NCBI GenBank assembly: GCA_944989445.1
Contig: CALYLW010000057.1
Location: 1,038,984 to 1,102,983 of the forward strand
DNA length: 64,000 bases
Origin: Ampullaceana balthica
Taxonomy: Eukaryota > Mollusca > Gastropoda > Lymnaeidae
Reading direction: 5' to 3'
The position numbers and the translations under genes are program-made. Below are positions 1 to 11,030 of the stretch, in pieces (position 1 is the stretch's first letter; the number at the start of each line of letters is the position of its first letter). A model generated the notes under the pieces. The model was not told where the DNA came from and made no database searches. It saw only the letters and a program-made list of their open reading frames with translations.

Positions 1-2494
1 ACTTGCAGATGTATTTGATGGCCTTGACAGATTGGCAAGATTCGACATTTATGTGAGCTTGAAACATTTTTGTCAAAATTGGAGTGTAGGGAACCACCCA
101 TCTGTTGTCCATTTCTATTTCTTGATATGTTGAACCAACCTTCATTTTGATTTTTGCAGTAAAACCACCATCTCCTGGTTTACGGCGTCTGTACACAGGA
201 TAGCCATCTTCACCAGTTTTAGTTTCTTGTATCAAATTCCTTGGATATTTTTTTGAGCATTTCCCATCAACCATGCAAGCAGAGTTTCTGTTCAAGTTTC
301 CACAGGGTCCATGCAGCATATTTTTCACAACAATTTCAAACAAAAAATTATCTTGTGTAGAGTTTGGTATTTCTGCTGAGATTACATTGTCAATTTGATT
401 AGGTCGTAATTTTTTCATCAGCCAGATTAGGATGTGTGCATGGGGTAAGCCTCTCTTCTGCCATTCAATTAAGTACATCCAGCATCTCGTTTCACCATAG
501 ACATGACTTTTTGTAATGACTCCCATTAATTTTGATAGTTTTCGTTTGAAGACTCTAGCAACCAAATCATGTCGATCCACTGCTGATTGGCCAGGTAAAA
601 GATGAGCCTGAATTTCTTGCCATAGTGGATTGCATGTAAAGGTGATAAACAAATCTGGCCTTCCATAATTTCTGACATAAGTCATAGCATCTTGTGTGTA
701 CTCATGCATGTGTCTTGGACTTCCTGTAAATGTTGCTGGCAAGATAACCATTTTCCCCAGATCATTTGGATTGGCATCATTTGCAATGGCATCTCTGAGG
801 TGAATGTAGTCTTCAACTCTCAGCTTCTTTTGATTTAGACGGATGTAGAGCAAGCGTTCACTTTCAATTTTCGCGTACATATCTACGATGAATTGATGGA
901 ACAGCTGTCTAAATTTCAAGAGATGGTTATCTTCACCACTGCGAATCATGATTCGATATGCATAAAAGTCCATTGCTGTAACCTTTTTACCCAAAACATT
1001 GTTTCCCGTGTCTGGGTTTGTCTGAGGAATGCCAAAGGAGTACCCATCTTCACCTTGCCAAAACATTAGGGGATATTGCAGAGCATCATAAGAGCGATGA
1101 GTTTCTGCAACTCTTTGGAGAAGGTTGTTTCGCTTTTGAAGGACAATGTCACGTCTGTCAAATTCATTTCCTACCATGACAATGGCCACTTCATCAAATG
1201 TTGGTACATTGAACCGCCTTTGGTGTTCATGTCTTGGTGCTTTGTCAGCTCGTATCACAACTTTGTATTCATCAGTTGGCATTCTTTCTAGAGCTGTCTT
1301 GAAAATTTGAAGGTAGGCATTGTTTGCATGTAGGAGTTCTTGCAACTCCAAAACAACATTTTGTTGCAAGTCTGGAAAGTTTGCACATCTTTGTTGGACT
1401 TCTCTAGCTTGGTCTCCCATGAAATAGATCTGCAGAAACTGTGGTTCGCCTTCAGCTGGCAGCAGAGATCCAGCCCTGTGATAAATTTGGCCTTGAACTT
1501 TAAATGTTGGCATGAATCCTTGTTCACGAATTTCTTTGCTGGCACCAAAAGATGTCATTTGAAAGCATGAGTTGTATTTTCTGATGTTGGCTAGGAAGCG
1601 TTTAGACGTTTGAGATACACCTTGAAGCAAATGATCAAGTGGCTCAGGTGGATGTTGCAGAGTCTCTAGTTTAACTTTGCCATTTGAACAGCACATTCCA
1701 GGGTGCTCATCTTTCCATTTAAATGCACTGCAATGCTTGCAGATCAAGTTCATCTCACCAATGTTGACCTTTTCATGTTGATGGTATGGAATATCTGGGT
1801 CATATTGATGAGCAGCACCTTTTAGGTCTTGCTGCATTTCATTTCTTCTTCTGTTTAAATTTCCATTTCTCTGGTCTGCAAGTCTTATTTGGGTTTGTTT
1901 TTTTGTTTCATTTGCTCTTCTCATTGAAGATCTGACTCTTTTTTCATCAAGTCTTGCCTGTGTTTGTTTATTGGTTTCATTAGCTCTTCTGATTGAAACT
2001 CTTTCTCTCTCATCATCAAGTCTTGCCTGTGTTTGTTCACTGGTTTCATTAGCTCTTCTGATTGAAACTCTTTCTCTCTCATCATCAAGTCTTGCCTGTG
2101 TTTGTTCACTGGTTTCATTAGCTCTTCTGATTGAAACTCCTTCTCTCTCATCATCAAGTCTTGCCTGTGTTTGTTCACTGGTTTCATTAGCTCTTCTGAT
2201 TGAAACTCTTTCTCTCTTATCATCAAGTCTTGTCTGTGTTTGTTCACTGGTTTCATTAGCTCTTCTTATGGAACCTCTTTCTCTCTCATCATCAAGTCTT
2301 GCCTGTGTTTGTTCACTGGTTTCATTAGCTCTTCTGATTGAAACTCTTTCTCTCTCAACAGCAAGTCTTGCCTGTGTTTGTTCATTCGTTTCATTTTCTC
2401 TATGTAAGGCTTGCTTCTTTGCCGTTTTAGAAACACGACCTAATTGAGTTTTTCTTTTTGGGGGCATGATTTCTCTGAAGAAAGATTGGAACAT
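1..2494 (-). CDS. Helitron Rep/helicase protein, N-terminal part (runs off the window)
   Basis: Read by hand, one frame stays open on the minus strand from an ATG at 2494 to the window edge (about 831 codons, no stop). A second in-frame ATG at 2467 starts with a basic MPPKRK stretch and may be the real start. Order: eight 23-residue repeats (about residues 32-215); a Cys-rich CKHCSAFKW...CC segment; the Helitron_like_N region with QMTSFGASKEIREQGF and FITFTCNP motifs; then the HUH nickase motif PHAHILIW (His685 and His687). HGPCG and GKCSKKYP follow. The reading ends at KYICK, so the first catalytic Tyr (about 828) is in view and the rest of the Rep site and the helicase are outside. Rep proteins of this family nick and join single strands during rolling-circle transposition. 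The undamaged frame suggests a young element. Confidence 0.9.
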   Translation of the reverse strand, partial: MFQSFFREIMPPKRKTQLGRVSKTAKKQALHRENETNEQTQARLAVERERVSIRRANETSEQTQARLDDERERGSIRRANETSEQTQTRLDDKRERVSIRRANETSEQTQARLDDEREGVSIRRANETSEQTQARLDDERERVSIRRANETSEQTQARLDDERERVSIRRANETNKQTQARLDEKRVRSSMRRANETKKQTQIRLADQRNGNLNRRRNEMQQDLKGAAHQYDPDIPYHQHEKVNIGEMNLICKHCSAFKWKDEHPGMCCSNGKVKLETLQHPPEPLDHLLQGVSQTSKRFLANIRKYNSCFQMTSFGASKEIREQGFMPTFKVQGQIYHRAGSLLPAEGEPQFLQIYFMGDQAREVQQRCANFPDLQQNVVLELQELLHANNAYLQIFKTALERMPTDEYKVVIRADKAPRHEHQRRFNVPTFDEVAIVMVGNEFDRRDIVLQKRNNLLQRVAETHRSYDALQYPLMFWQGEDGYSFGIPQTNPDTGNNVLGKKVTAMDFYAYRIMIRSGEDNHLLKFRQLFHQFIVDMYAKIESERLLYIRLNQKKLRVEDYIHLRDAIANDANPNDLGKMVILPATFTGSPRHMHEYTQDAMTYVRNYGRPDLFITFTCNPLWQEIQAHLLPGQSAVDRHDLVARVFKRKLSKLMGVITKSHVYGETRCWMYLIEWQKRGLPHAHILIWLMKKLRPNQIDNVISAEIPNSTQDNFLFEIVVKNMLHGPCGNLNRNSACMVDGKCSKKYPRNLIQETKTGEDGYPVYRRRKPGDGGFTAKIKMKVGSTYQEIEMDNRWVVPYTPILTKMFQAHINVESCQSVKAIKYICK
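1850..2401 (-). repeat. 69-bp tandem repeat coding eight 23-residue STPR-like units
   Basis: Eight in-frame 69-bp units inside the Helitron ORF, each coding a peptide close to RANETSEQTQARLDDERERV plus three more residues (SIR). The five central units are almost identical and the outer ones diverge. The 23-residue period and the ANET..Q...RL...R pattern match the score-and-three peptide repeat (STPR) known as a DNA-binding array in FMBP-1-like proteins and seen at the N-terminus of Helitron proteins. DNA binding is inferred. Confidence 0.8.
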
Positions 2495-3332
2495 AATAGC
2501 TTATATATTGTTTTAGTGTACAACTGCTTTTAAGTATTTCCCTTTGTTAAAACTTTCTTCTTAAATACCATACTGAAGGTTCCCCCCCCCCTTTTAGCAT
2601 CAATAAACTTATAAGTAACTTAGATAAATAAGTAACTTATAAGTAAATTATTAAATTAGTTTAAATTTTGCTACCCCATGACTATTTGTTTAATTCGGAC
2701 ACATCAATTGTGTTTAGACATTTGTAAAACAGGTGAAGTGTTAATTTAAGTTTTGGATATATAATTTGTTTAGTGATATTTTGTATTGATTATAAGATCC
2801 AAAAAAAAATATTCAGAAGAGATTTATTTAATTTAACCTTCACAAGATCAATAAATATATGTATTTAATTCATCCTTCTTAACATCAATGAACAGATGAA
2901 TTTAATTTATTCTATTAGCACCACTAAATGGCTGAAAGGTATTAGATAAGCTAATATATAAACTTGTTTACTACTTCAAGTTTGGTTAGGTAGGGTTAGT
3001 TATAGTAAAATCTTAAAAAACACATTCTAAAGAGATTAATTTCATTTGTTCTTCTTAAGAATGTCAAGTTCTAATGATTTTTATGACTCACAAGGCTTCA
3101 ACTCAATAAGTAAAAACACCATCAGAAGAATCAATATTTTAATTGAACAAAGAAATCCTTCAAGGCAAAATAATAACAACACTGTGCGTGCTCTCCGCTA
3201 CAAAATCGTCCCTCTAGCATATCTCTCTATTGACGTCATCCCACACCAAACTACGTCACACCAAGCATGTGTCAAAATAGTGCGCACTGTGCAACAGTCA
3301 AACATTGACATTCCCAAAGCGGGAAAACCCCA
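2495..3332. other. AT-rich leader of the Helitron with no clear gene
   Basis: Upstream side of the Helitron ORF. Contains a homopolymer C run near 2582 and short repeats around AACTTATAAGTAACTT at 2607-2650. A frame at 3061-3393 on the plus strand begins MSSSNDFYDSQGF but matches nothing I recognise and runs into a Helitron-like terminus, so I do not call it a gene. Confidence 0.4.
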
Positions 3333-5722
3333 TCTAATATATAAAGATGAAAGTTTGTTTGTTTGTTTCTTTTGTTTGTTTTGTTACTCATAGAATGCCA
3401 CACCGTTGGACCTAGGTGCTGAAATTTTGCATGGGACCCTCATTTGACCCGGGACAGGTCATAGGCTATGTAGTTTTTTTCTTATATAAAAAACTGACTC
3501 ATCACTAATTGAATTCTCCAACTTCGCGTGTAGGTAGAAGCATGAAACTTTGGGAAGTTGTTGAGTAGCCTCTCACGACGATCATTTGCGTAAAAAAGTT
3601 GCAATTCAGTCATGGGGGCCGGGGGCACAAAGACGTTTTTTTCATTATATGGGCTATATGAAAATTGATATTTAAATATTTTTTTTGCTCGTTACCACCA
3701 CGGAAGTGTACTTAACAACCACCCAGAGTTTTATGCTTCTAACTACACGGAATTAGTGATCTTTAGGTTCACTTGTGTTAAGTTTAATGACTTTCTTAAT
3801 AAGTTCGTTAGCTAAAGTTTAAATAGTTAATTTGTTTAGCTTATGTAAACATAAAATTATGTAAACATGAAATGACAACATAGGTCCTAGGCCTTTATAT
3901 GCATGTCAAGATCATTGATTCTTATTTTTAATAAGTAAGTTTATAGTAATGAGCAAGTTTTATTATGTTGTTGAAAATATTCAAATAGTTATTTGTTAAG
4001 TATGTATGTGTATGCAACGATTTACTTTCTTCTTATTTTTTTGTATTTCTCTTGATTAACTTCATTTAGTGCCCTCCCCTTTTCTATACTAATAAAAGCC
4101 TAAGCCCCCTCTCACTAATGGTCCAACTTCCCATTTGACTAAAAGTCTGTAAAATTTACGAATCATACTAAAAACAATTAAGCACGACTCAACTCTGAAC
4201 TAAAAGTAATTAGTAAAAATCGCCCTTTATCTAATTTCCAGAAACAAAAACAGGAATTTTTTTTTACAAAATATAATGTCTTATCTCAAAACGGGAATCA
4301 AAAAAGAATTGTATCCCTTGGTGAAACAGCAACATATAAGATTTTGGAATCCATCGCTAAATGGACCGTTTTGTAGAAAGGGACAAAAGTGAACAAATTA
4401 TAGTCAATTTTTAGTCAATTAAAGTTAATTTAAAGGCGGGCGCTTAAAATGAAGTCTTATAATGCAGTACTGCTCCAAAAATAAATTGTATACTTTTTGA
4501 TAGTCTTTATTTATTAGTGTTTTAATATGGAAATGATATATAATGCTTTTTTTTATATTTGTCTCTATGTTATACGATTTAAATTTACGGCTTTTATGTA
4601 ATAGGTATAATTTTAAAAAAGAATTCAAGTATGTTTTGGACCATGTTTCCCGATGGGACATCATAGTTTGTAAATTATATTTCAAACAACAGATTTAGTT
4701 TCTGCAAAATAAATAAATTATTTACGAAATAGGAAAAAAAGATGCTATGTTTGACTAAACATCTATTTTTAAAATGGCTTTTGTTATTCCGCAACAGCGT
4801 AATGACCATGGCATATTCAATTCGCCGCCCAACTTAATTAATTGCTTATAGGTTCACTTGTATTGAGTTTAATATGCTTATGTTTATAAGTCCGGTAGAA
4901 AGGTTTAAATTGTAAATTTATAGAGCGTATGTAATAAAAAAAACACAGCATTGGTCGTAGGCTTTTATATGCATGTAATATTCCTTGATGATTTACGTTA
5001 ATAATTAAATTTAAGGGATTGAGCAAGTAAAATAAGCAAGAAAAATTAATATAGAACACGCATCAAATTTTAAGAAAAACAAACGTATAGTTCCTCTAAA
5101 TTACGATTAAGCTTTTTTGACTTGGGCAATTTCTTTTATTTGTTTAAATTAAAATTTGAGTCATTAGAAACAACATAATAAAACTCTTAATTTAAAAATA
5201 AATACCATACATCGTGTGACAAATGTAATGAAATAGTGTTAACAGATCTATAATATCAAGAAAGTATTTGTATAAAAGGCCACTGTTTTGTACCGCAAGG
5301 CCAAAACAAATATGAATGTTATTATAATAAAATTACACTGCTCACTTTTAGATGCGTACACGAAAAGGTGCGCACCGTAATTTGACAATAAAAGATTTTT
5401 GAAAGCGCACAGCTAAAAATAAAGTATTGTAAAAAATAACGCACCAAAATGAACTCGTTTTGAATGCCCGCATGAAGCTGTTCAATATCGAAATGAGAAT
5501 TTATTTTGTCTTTATTTGGCTCTACATTTTCTGATTATGGGCCCCCTTACCCTAGGGGTGGTCACCTGGGGTTGAAACATAGCCTACGACCTGTCTAGGG
5601 TCGAATGAGAGCCCCATGCAAAATTTCAGCATCCTGGGTCCAACGGTGTAGATTTCCATTGGTAACAAACAAACACACAAACAAACAAACACACAAACTT
5701 TCATCTTTATATATTAGATATT
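3333..5722. mobile_element. Two inverted Helitron-like 5' termini bounding 2.4 kb
   Basis: At 3333 the plus strand reads TCTAATATATAAAGATGAAA, then GTTTGT runs, then a block with CCGTTGGACC, AAATTTTGCATGGG and ACAGGTCATAGGCTATG (to about 3472). The same order recurs on the minus strand from 5722 down to about 5575. Both copies start with TC after an A, as Helitron 5' ends do (insertion between A and T). The minus-strand copy could be the 5' end of the Helitron whose Rep gene lies at 1-2494. The other copy points the opposite way. The interior is AT-rich without convincing coding. Confidence 0.6.
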
Positions 5723-5912
5723 ATTGTATAATACAGTCATTGATGGACTTTTATATATATATCTTATTTCTTTTGTTAGGGTCTAAATTCTATACACTTA
5801 TCATTATGACTACTATGTTATCATGATACTTTTTGAGATTATCTTCACAGTCCAGTTTAAGTGAATTTATACAGCTACAACTATGGCCGTATATTTAATG
5901 TGCATCAGTCGA

Positions 5913-6668
5913 GACTGTAGGACATTCATGTGTGTACTAGAGTGTAGGACATTCATGTGTGTACTACAGTGTAGGACATTCATGTGTGTACTAGAGTGTA
6001 GGACAGTCAAGTGTGTACTACAGTGTAGGACATTCATGTGTGTACTAGAGTGTAGGACATTCATGTGTGTACTAGAGTGTAGGACAGTCAAGTGTGTACT
6101 ACAGTGTAGGACATTCATGTGTGTACTAGAGTGTAGGACAGTCAAGTGTGTACTACAGTGTAGGACATTCATGTGTGTACTAGAGTGTAGGACATTCATG
6201 TGTGTACTAGAGTGTAGGACAGTCAAGTGTGTACTACAGTGTAGGACATTCATGTGTGTACTAGAGTGTAGGACAGTCAAGTGTGTACTACAGTGTAGGA
6301 CATTCATGTGTGTACTAGAGTGTAGGACATTCATGTGTGTACTAGAGTGTAGGACATTCATGTGTGTACTAGAGTGTAGGACATTCATGTGTGTACTAGA
6401 GTGTAGGACATTCATGTGTGTACTAGAGTGTAGGACATTCATGTTTGTACTAGAGTGTAGGACATTCATGTGTGTACTACAGTGTAGGACATTCATGTGT
6501 GTACTAGAGTGTAGGACAGTCAAGTGTGTACTAGAGTGTAGGACAGTCAAGTGTGTACTAGAGTGTAGGACAGTCAAGTGTGTACTAGAGTGTAGGACAG
6601 TCAAGTGTGTACTACAGTGAAGGACATTCACGTGTGTAGTAGAGCGTAGGATAGTCAAGTGTGTACTA
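5913..6668. repeat. 27-bp satellite, about 28 copies
   Basis: Head-to-tail units of the form TGTAGGACATTCATGTGTGT plus ACTAGAG. Two diagnostic variants alternate (ACATTCAT or ACAGTCAA; CTAGAG or CTACAG). The period is a multiple of three and lacks stops, which creates long frames on both strands that I regard as fortuitous. The array resumes at 6939 after an inserted LINE end. Confidence 0.95.
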
Positions 6669-6938
6669 TACACATACGTAGTATTCAAACAACCAAGTCC
6701 TTCAAGACTGCACTTAAGACACACCTTTTCAACATTTATTTTCAAAATTAATGAAACAACATTTCTTGTAAATGATTAACGTAGCTTATGTATAATGTAC
6801 TGTAATTTTTGTGTTTTTTATGATATGAAAGTTAATTTAATATTTATAGGTATGTTATTTCTGTCATGTAAAGCGCTGTGAGCCCAGTTCCTTACTGGGA
6901 TACAGCGCTATATAAATAATCAATTTATTTATTATTAT
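6669..6938 (+). mobile_element. L2-like LINE 3' end inserted in the satellite
   Basis: About 270 bp. In one frame its start codes the LINE C-terminal peptide SFKTALKTHLFN. The 3' region has two complementary GCGCT boxes (AAAGCGCTGTGAGCCC...CAGCGCTATATAA) and a TTATTA tail, as in L2/CR1-type LINEs and SINEs that borrow that tail. A nearly identical copy lies at 39897-40175. It splits the 27-bp array. Confidence 0.75.
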
Positions 6939-7075
6939 GTAGGACAGTCAAGTGTGTACTAGAGTGTAGGACATTCACGTGTGTAGTAGAGCGTAGGACA
7001 GTCAAGTGTGTACTAGAGTACAGGATAGTCAAGTGTGCACTAGAGTGTAGGACAGTAAAGTGTGTACTAGAGTGT
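6939..7075. repeat. Continuation of the 27-bp satellite, degenerate
   Basis: Five or so diverged 27-bp units (TGTAGGACAGTCAAGTGTGT...) between the LINE end and the 54-bp array, marking a transition zone. Confidence 0.85.
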
Positions 7076-8140
7076 AAGATGGACGAGTAACTACTACAAC
7101 GTGTGACAGGCGATTGTGTACTAGAGTGTAGGAAGGCCGAGTAAGTACTAACATGTGTGACAGCCGATTGTGTACTAGAGTGTAGGAAGCCCCAGTAAGT
7201 AATAACATGTGTGACAGCCGATTGTGTACTAGAGTGTAGGAAGCCCCAGTAAGTAATAACATGTGTGACAGCCGATTGTATACTAGAGTGTAGGAAGGCG
7301 AAGTAAGTACTAACATGTGTGACAGCCGATTGTGTACTAGAGTGTAGGAAGCCCCAGTAAGTAATAACATGTGTGACAGCCGATTGTATACTAGAGTGTA
7401 GGAAGGCGAAGTAAGTACTAACATGTGTGACAGCCGATTGTATACTAGAGTGTAGGAAGGCGAAGTAAGTACTAACATGTGTGACAGCCGATTGTGTACT
7501 AGAGTGTAGGAAGGCGAAGTAAGTACTAACATGTGTGACAGCCGATTGTATACTAGAGTGTAGGAAGGCGAAGTAAGTACTAACATGTGTGACAGCCGAT
7601 TGTATACTAGAGTGTAGGAAGGCGAAGTAAGTACTACCATGTGTGACAGCCGATTGTGTACTAGAGTGTAGGATGGCCAAGTAAGTACTAACATGTGTGA
7701 CAGCCGATTGTGTACTAGAGTGCAGGAAGTCCCAGTAAGTACTAACATGTGTGACAGCCGATTGTGTACGAGAGTTTAGGAAGGTCGAATAAGTACTACC
7801 ATGTGTGACAGCCGATTCTGTACTAGAGTGTAGGAAGGCCGAGTAAGTACTACCATGTGTGACAGCCGATTCTGTACTAGAGTGTAGGAAGGCCGAGTAA
7901 GTACTACCATGTGTGACAGCCGATTGTATACTAGAGTGTAGGAAGTCCCAGTAAGTACTACCATGTGTGACAGCCGATTGTGTACTAGAGTGTAGGAAGG
8001 CCGAGTAAGTACTACCATGTGTGACAGCCGATTGTGTACTAGAGTGTAGGAAGACCAAGTAAGTACTACCATGTGTGACAGCCGATTGTGTACTAGAGTG
8101 TAGGAAGTCCCAGTAAGTACTATCATGTCTGACAGTCTTG
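7076..8140. repeat. 54-bp satellite (27-bp dimer), about 20 copies
   Basis: Each unit joins TGTGTACTAGAGTGTAGGAA, close to the neighbouring 27-mer, to a diverged half containing GTAAGTACTAACATGTGTGA and CAGCCGAT. That half can also be aligned with the 27-mer (GTACTA...GACAG). So this is a two-monomer higher-order repeat of the same family. Long frames in it have no recognisable protein content. Confidence 0.9.
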
Positions 8141-9161
8141 TTATATTGATTACTGTCTGCCTAATATTACTTCAGTCTCACCTCAGTAATATCATTGTTT
8201 TGATATACATGTTATAATCAAACTTTATAAATAGAAAAAATCCCAAAAGAAAATGCAACACTACAGTTAATAGCCTAAAATGGATACAGTTTTCCCACGT
8301 TGTTCACAAGGGTTAAGTTCATTAACCCCACCCCACCCCTTATCCCCCCCCTTTCCGTGCCCGACTAGTGAAAAACTGCTAATTTGGGATGTATTTTTAA
8401 AAGGCCAATGAAAGAGATGATATACGGTACTAAATGCTTCACAAACACTTTATAAATACATTCTTACTCATTAATACCGTAATAATGCATTTAATAGTGC
8501 ATGCAGTTATGTATTTCGATAATGTATTTCACTAACATGTAGTAATGATAATGTCAAGACATTTTACTTTTGTACTGCCACAATATTTTAATATTCTCTT
8601 GTCTCATTCCACGTTCTAAATAAATATAATGTAAGACTATTCTCCCTTTCTCTGGTATGTTAGACAGGAGTGTCCACATCTCCGGAACTCACTGCGGCCT
8701 GTGTTAAAATCGAATTTTCGCTTTATAATACAATATTGATGAATCGTCTATTATTTAAAAGGATAATTTTATACGCTATTCTATTAAAAAGGATTTATGG
8801 CCTCATTTTGGGTCTTGTTTTTGAAATTCATTTTTCGGATCGCTTCGCCGCATTTCCATAAGATTAATTTTGCGCCCCTTAATTTTTTTTACTCCTTGCA
8901 TTTACACGGAAAGGCGGAGTGTTAGTCCGGCCCTGGATTCATCTGTTCATTTATTCAATTTCATAATTTATAAATGTATCTATATTTCTCAAGATGATGT
9001 AAAATTGATTTGGTAATAGAATCTTGATTTACTAAAAACATAGTTCAAGGCTTTGGCCCAGAAGGAATTGACATTAGGAGTTCAATGGCCTAAAGTACTT
9101 CAATATGGGTTTATAATTTTTTCATACAATAATTTTGTTTAAGATCTATGCATTTACCAGG
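8141..9161. other. Intergenic stretch with transposon scraps
   Basis: No gene seen. Around 8915-8935 the text AGTGTTAGTCCGGCCCTG resembles the end of a hAT element (CAGGGCCGGACTAACAC on the other strand). Bases 9050-9160 (ACATTAGGAGTTCAATGGCC, then a TTTAAGATCTATGCATTTACC stretch) resemble 13945-14030, so this is part of a dispersed repeat. Confidence 0.5.
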
Positions 9162-9354
9162 TGCTAATGCAAGGGTCGGAAAACCATGGCTCGCAAGCCA
9201 GATATGGCTCTTTTGATGGCTGCATCTGGCTCGCAGACAAATGTTCGATCATAAAAAAATCTTCAGGCTTCTTTGATCTACATTTTAATTCCATTTGAAA
9301 AATGTATTTAAATTATCAAAATATGAAAATGTAATGCGTTGGAAATACAATCGT

Positions 9355-10545
9355 ATCCCTGCAACAAGCAGTGTTTGCATCTAAAAACAAGCTAGAACTC
9401 TTCATCGCCGGCATTGAAACAGGTCGATTACTAAACTTTGAAACATTGAGAGAGTTCAAAGATATGTGCACACCAAGTGACCCTGCTCAACATCTTAATT
9501 CAGCAGCTAGCAGGCCTCACGTCTAATCCCTTGCAGTCATTTAAAGCGCACTTTGGAGTTTCGCGAGCACAACAGTCTTTTTAAATTCATCACCTAGCCA
9601 CACGAGTATGCAGTGGACAGCACTGACCTGAGTTGCACCCCAAGTGTCTCCTTTAGATATTTTGAGCTCCAAGCTGCTGACCTGAAGGTCTCAGACATGT
9701 GGTTGAATAAATTCAAATCACTGAATGAATATTAGGAAAGATTTGTACGAAAGCAAGCAGAGGTGGCGAGCCAACACAAGTGAGAATAAATTTTTTTTTA
9801 AACTTAAACACGCAGACCAGCTGATTGTCAAAACTTGGAACGTGCTTCCCGTCACATACCACACACTGCAGCGTGGTAGTATGGCTGTACTGACAATTTT
9901 TGGCTCTACGGTTATCATACCATCAGTCTTGTGGTAGTATAGCTGTACTGACAATTTTTGGCTCTACGGTTATCATGCCATCAGTCTTGTGGTAGTATAG
10001 CTGTACTGACAATTTTTGGCTCTACGGTTATCATGCCATCAGTCTTGTGGTAGTATAGCTGTACTGACAATTTTTGGCTCTACGGTTATCATGCCATCAG
10101 TCTTGTGGTAGTATGGCTGTACTGACAATTTTTGGCTCTACGGTTATCATGCCATCAGTCTTGTGGTAGTATAGCTGTACTGACAATTTTTGGCTCTACG
10201 GTTATCATGCCATCAGTCTTGTGGTAGTATAGCTGTACTGACAATTTTTGGCTCTACGGTTATCATGCCATCAGTCTTGTGGTAGTATAGCTGTACTGAC
10301 AATTTTTGGCTCTACGGTTATCATGCCATCAGTCTTGTGGTAGTATAGCTGTACTGACAATTTTTGGCTCTACGGTTATCATGCCATCAGTCTTTCACAC
10401 ATCTAAAGAACATCAAAACCAACCAGCGATCACGTTTAACGGATGGAAGTCTCAACGCCTGCATGAAGCTTAACCTCACCACGAATCAACCAGATTACAA
10501 AGCCATCAGCAAAGCCATGCAGCACCATAAGAAATATAATTATTA
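9355..10545 (+). pseudogene. hAT transposase pseudogene (GTF2IRD2/EPM2AIP1-like)
   Basis: Plus-strand fragments in several frames: QQAVFASKNKLELFIAGIE near 9360, SFRYFELQAADLKVSDMWL near 9650, KTWNVLPVTYHTLQ near 9830, and LKNIKTNQRSRLTDGSLNAC near 10395, the last being the hAT C-terminal dimerisation region. Stops and frameshifts (for example TAG after LNEY at about 9735) separate them, and the FGST core motif has been multiplied by the 58-bp array. It cannot code a working transposase. Confidence 0.75.
9873..10394. repeat. 58-bp tandem array inside the hAT transposase, 9 copies
   Basis: Nine near-identical units containing GTGGTAGTATAGCTGTACTG, then ACAATTTTTGGCTCTACGGT, then TATCATGCCATCAGTCTT. 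The unit codes the hAT core motif (LTIFGST), so the array arose by amplifying transposase sequence. 58 is not a multiple of three, so every copy shifts frame. Confidence 0.95.
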
Positions 10546-11030
10546 ATTATCAACAGCAAATCAATGTTATTAAAAAGAATTCAGAGAAATAACTTCTGTG
10601 TTAAAATTACACATAATGCACACATTTACTTTGGTGATTAGTTTTAAACAGTGCTTTTTTAAAAAAAGCATTCCAGACAGTAATAAAATAACTATGTGAG
10701 GCAAAATAAGGAGCCGGAACGCAGTTCCGTGCGTTACGCGAGAATAAAGCACTGGTTTTAAATATAATGTATGGCTCTCACAGAATTACTTTTCAAAATA
10801 TGTTGTGTTTATGGCTCTCTCTGGCTAAAAGTTTCCCGACCCCTGTGTTAACGCATAAACTATTTTTATATATCTCATACAGGCAAAAAAAACATGTTTA
10901 TTACATTTAAAAATGTCAGTTACACTTCCGGGAGTGTACTAAACAGTCTCCTGAAGTTTCATGGGGATCGGATGAATGGTGTAGTAAGCTATAAAAGACA
11001 AACAGGCGGATAGAGAGACATACTTTTATT

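Larger units (their letters stand above)
9170..10845 (+). mobile_element. hAT-family DNA transposon with 8-bp target duplication
   Basis: Left end CAAGGGTCGGAAAACCATGG and right end, reversed, CAGGGGTCGGGAAACTTTTA form terminal inverted repeats. Flanks TGCTAATG (9162-9169) and TGTTAACG (10846-10853) agree at 6 of 8 positions, fitting an aged 8-bp duplication typical of hAT. Inside is a broken transposase interrupted by a 58-bp tandem array. Confidence 0.8.

Noticed and set aside
1921..2447. Frames of 111 and 158 residues on either strand over the 69-bp repeat
   Set aside because: Shadows of the STPR repeat in the Helitron frame.
5867..8126. Long Cys/Ser/His-rich frames on both strands
   Set aside because: They follow from 27- and 54-bp periods without stops. 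No signal peptide or recognised fold.
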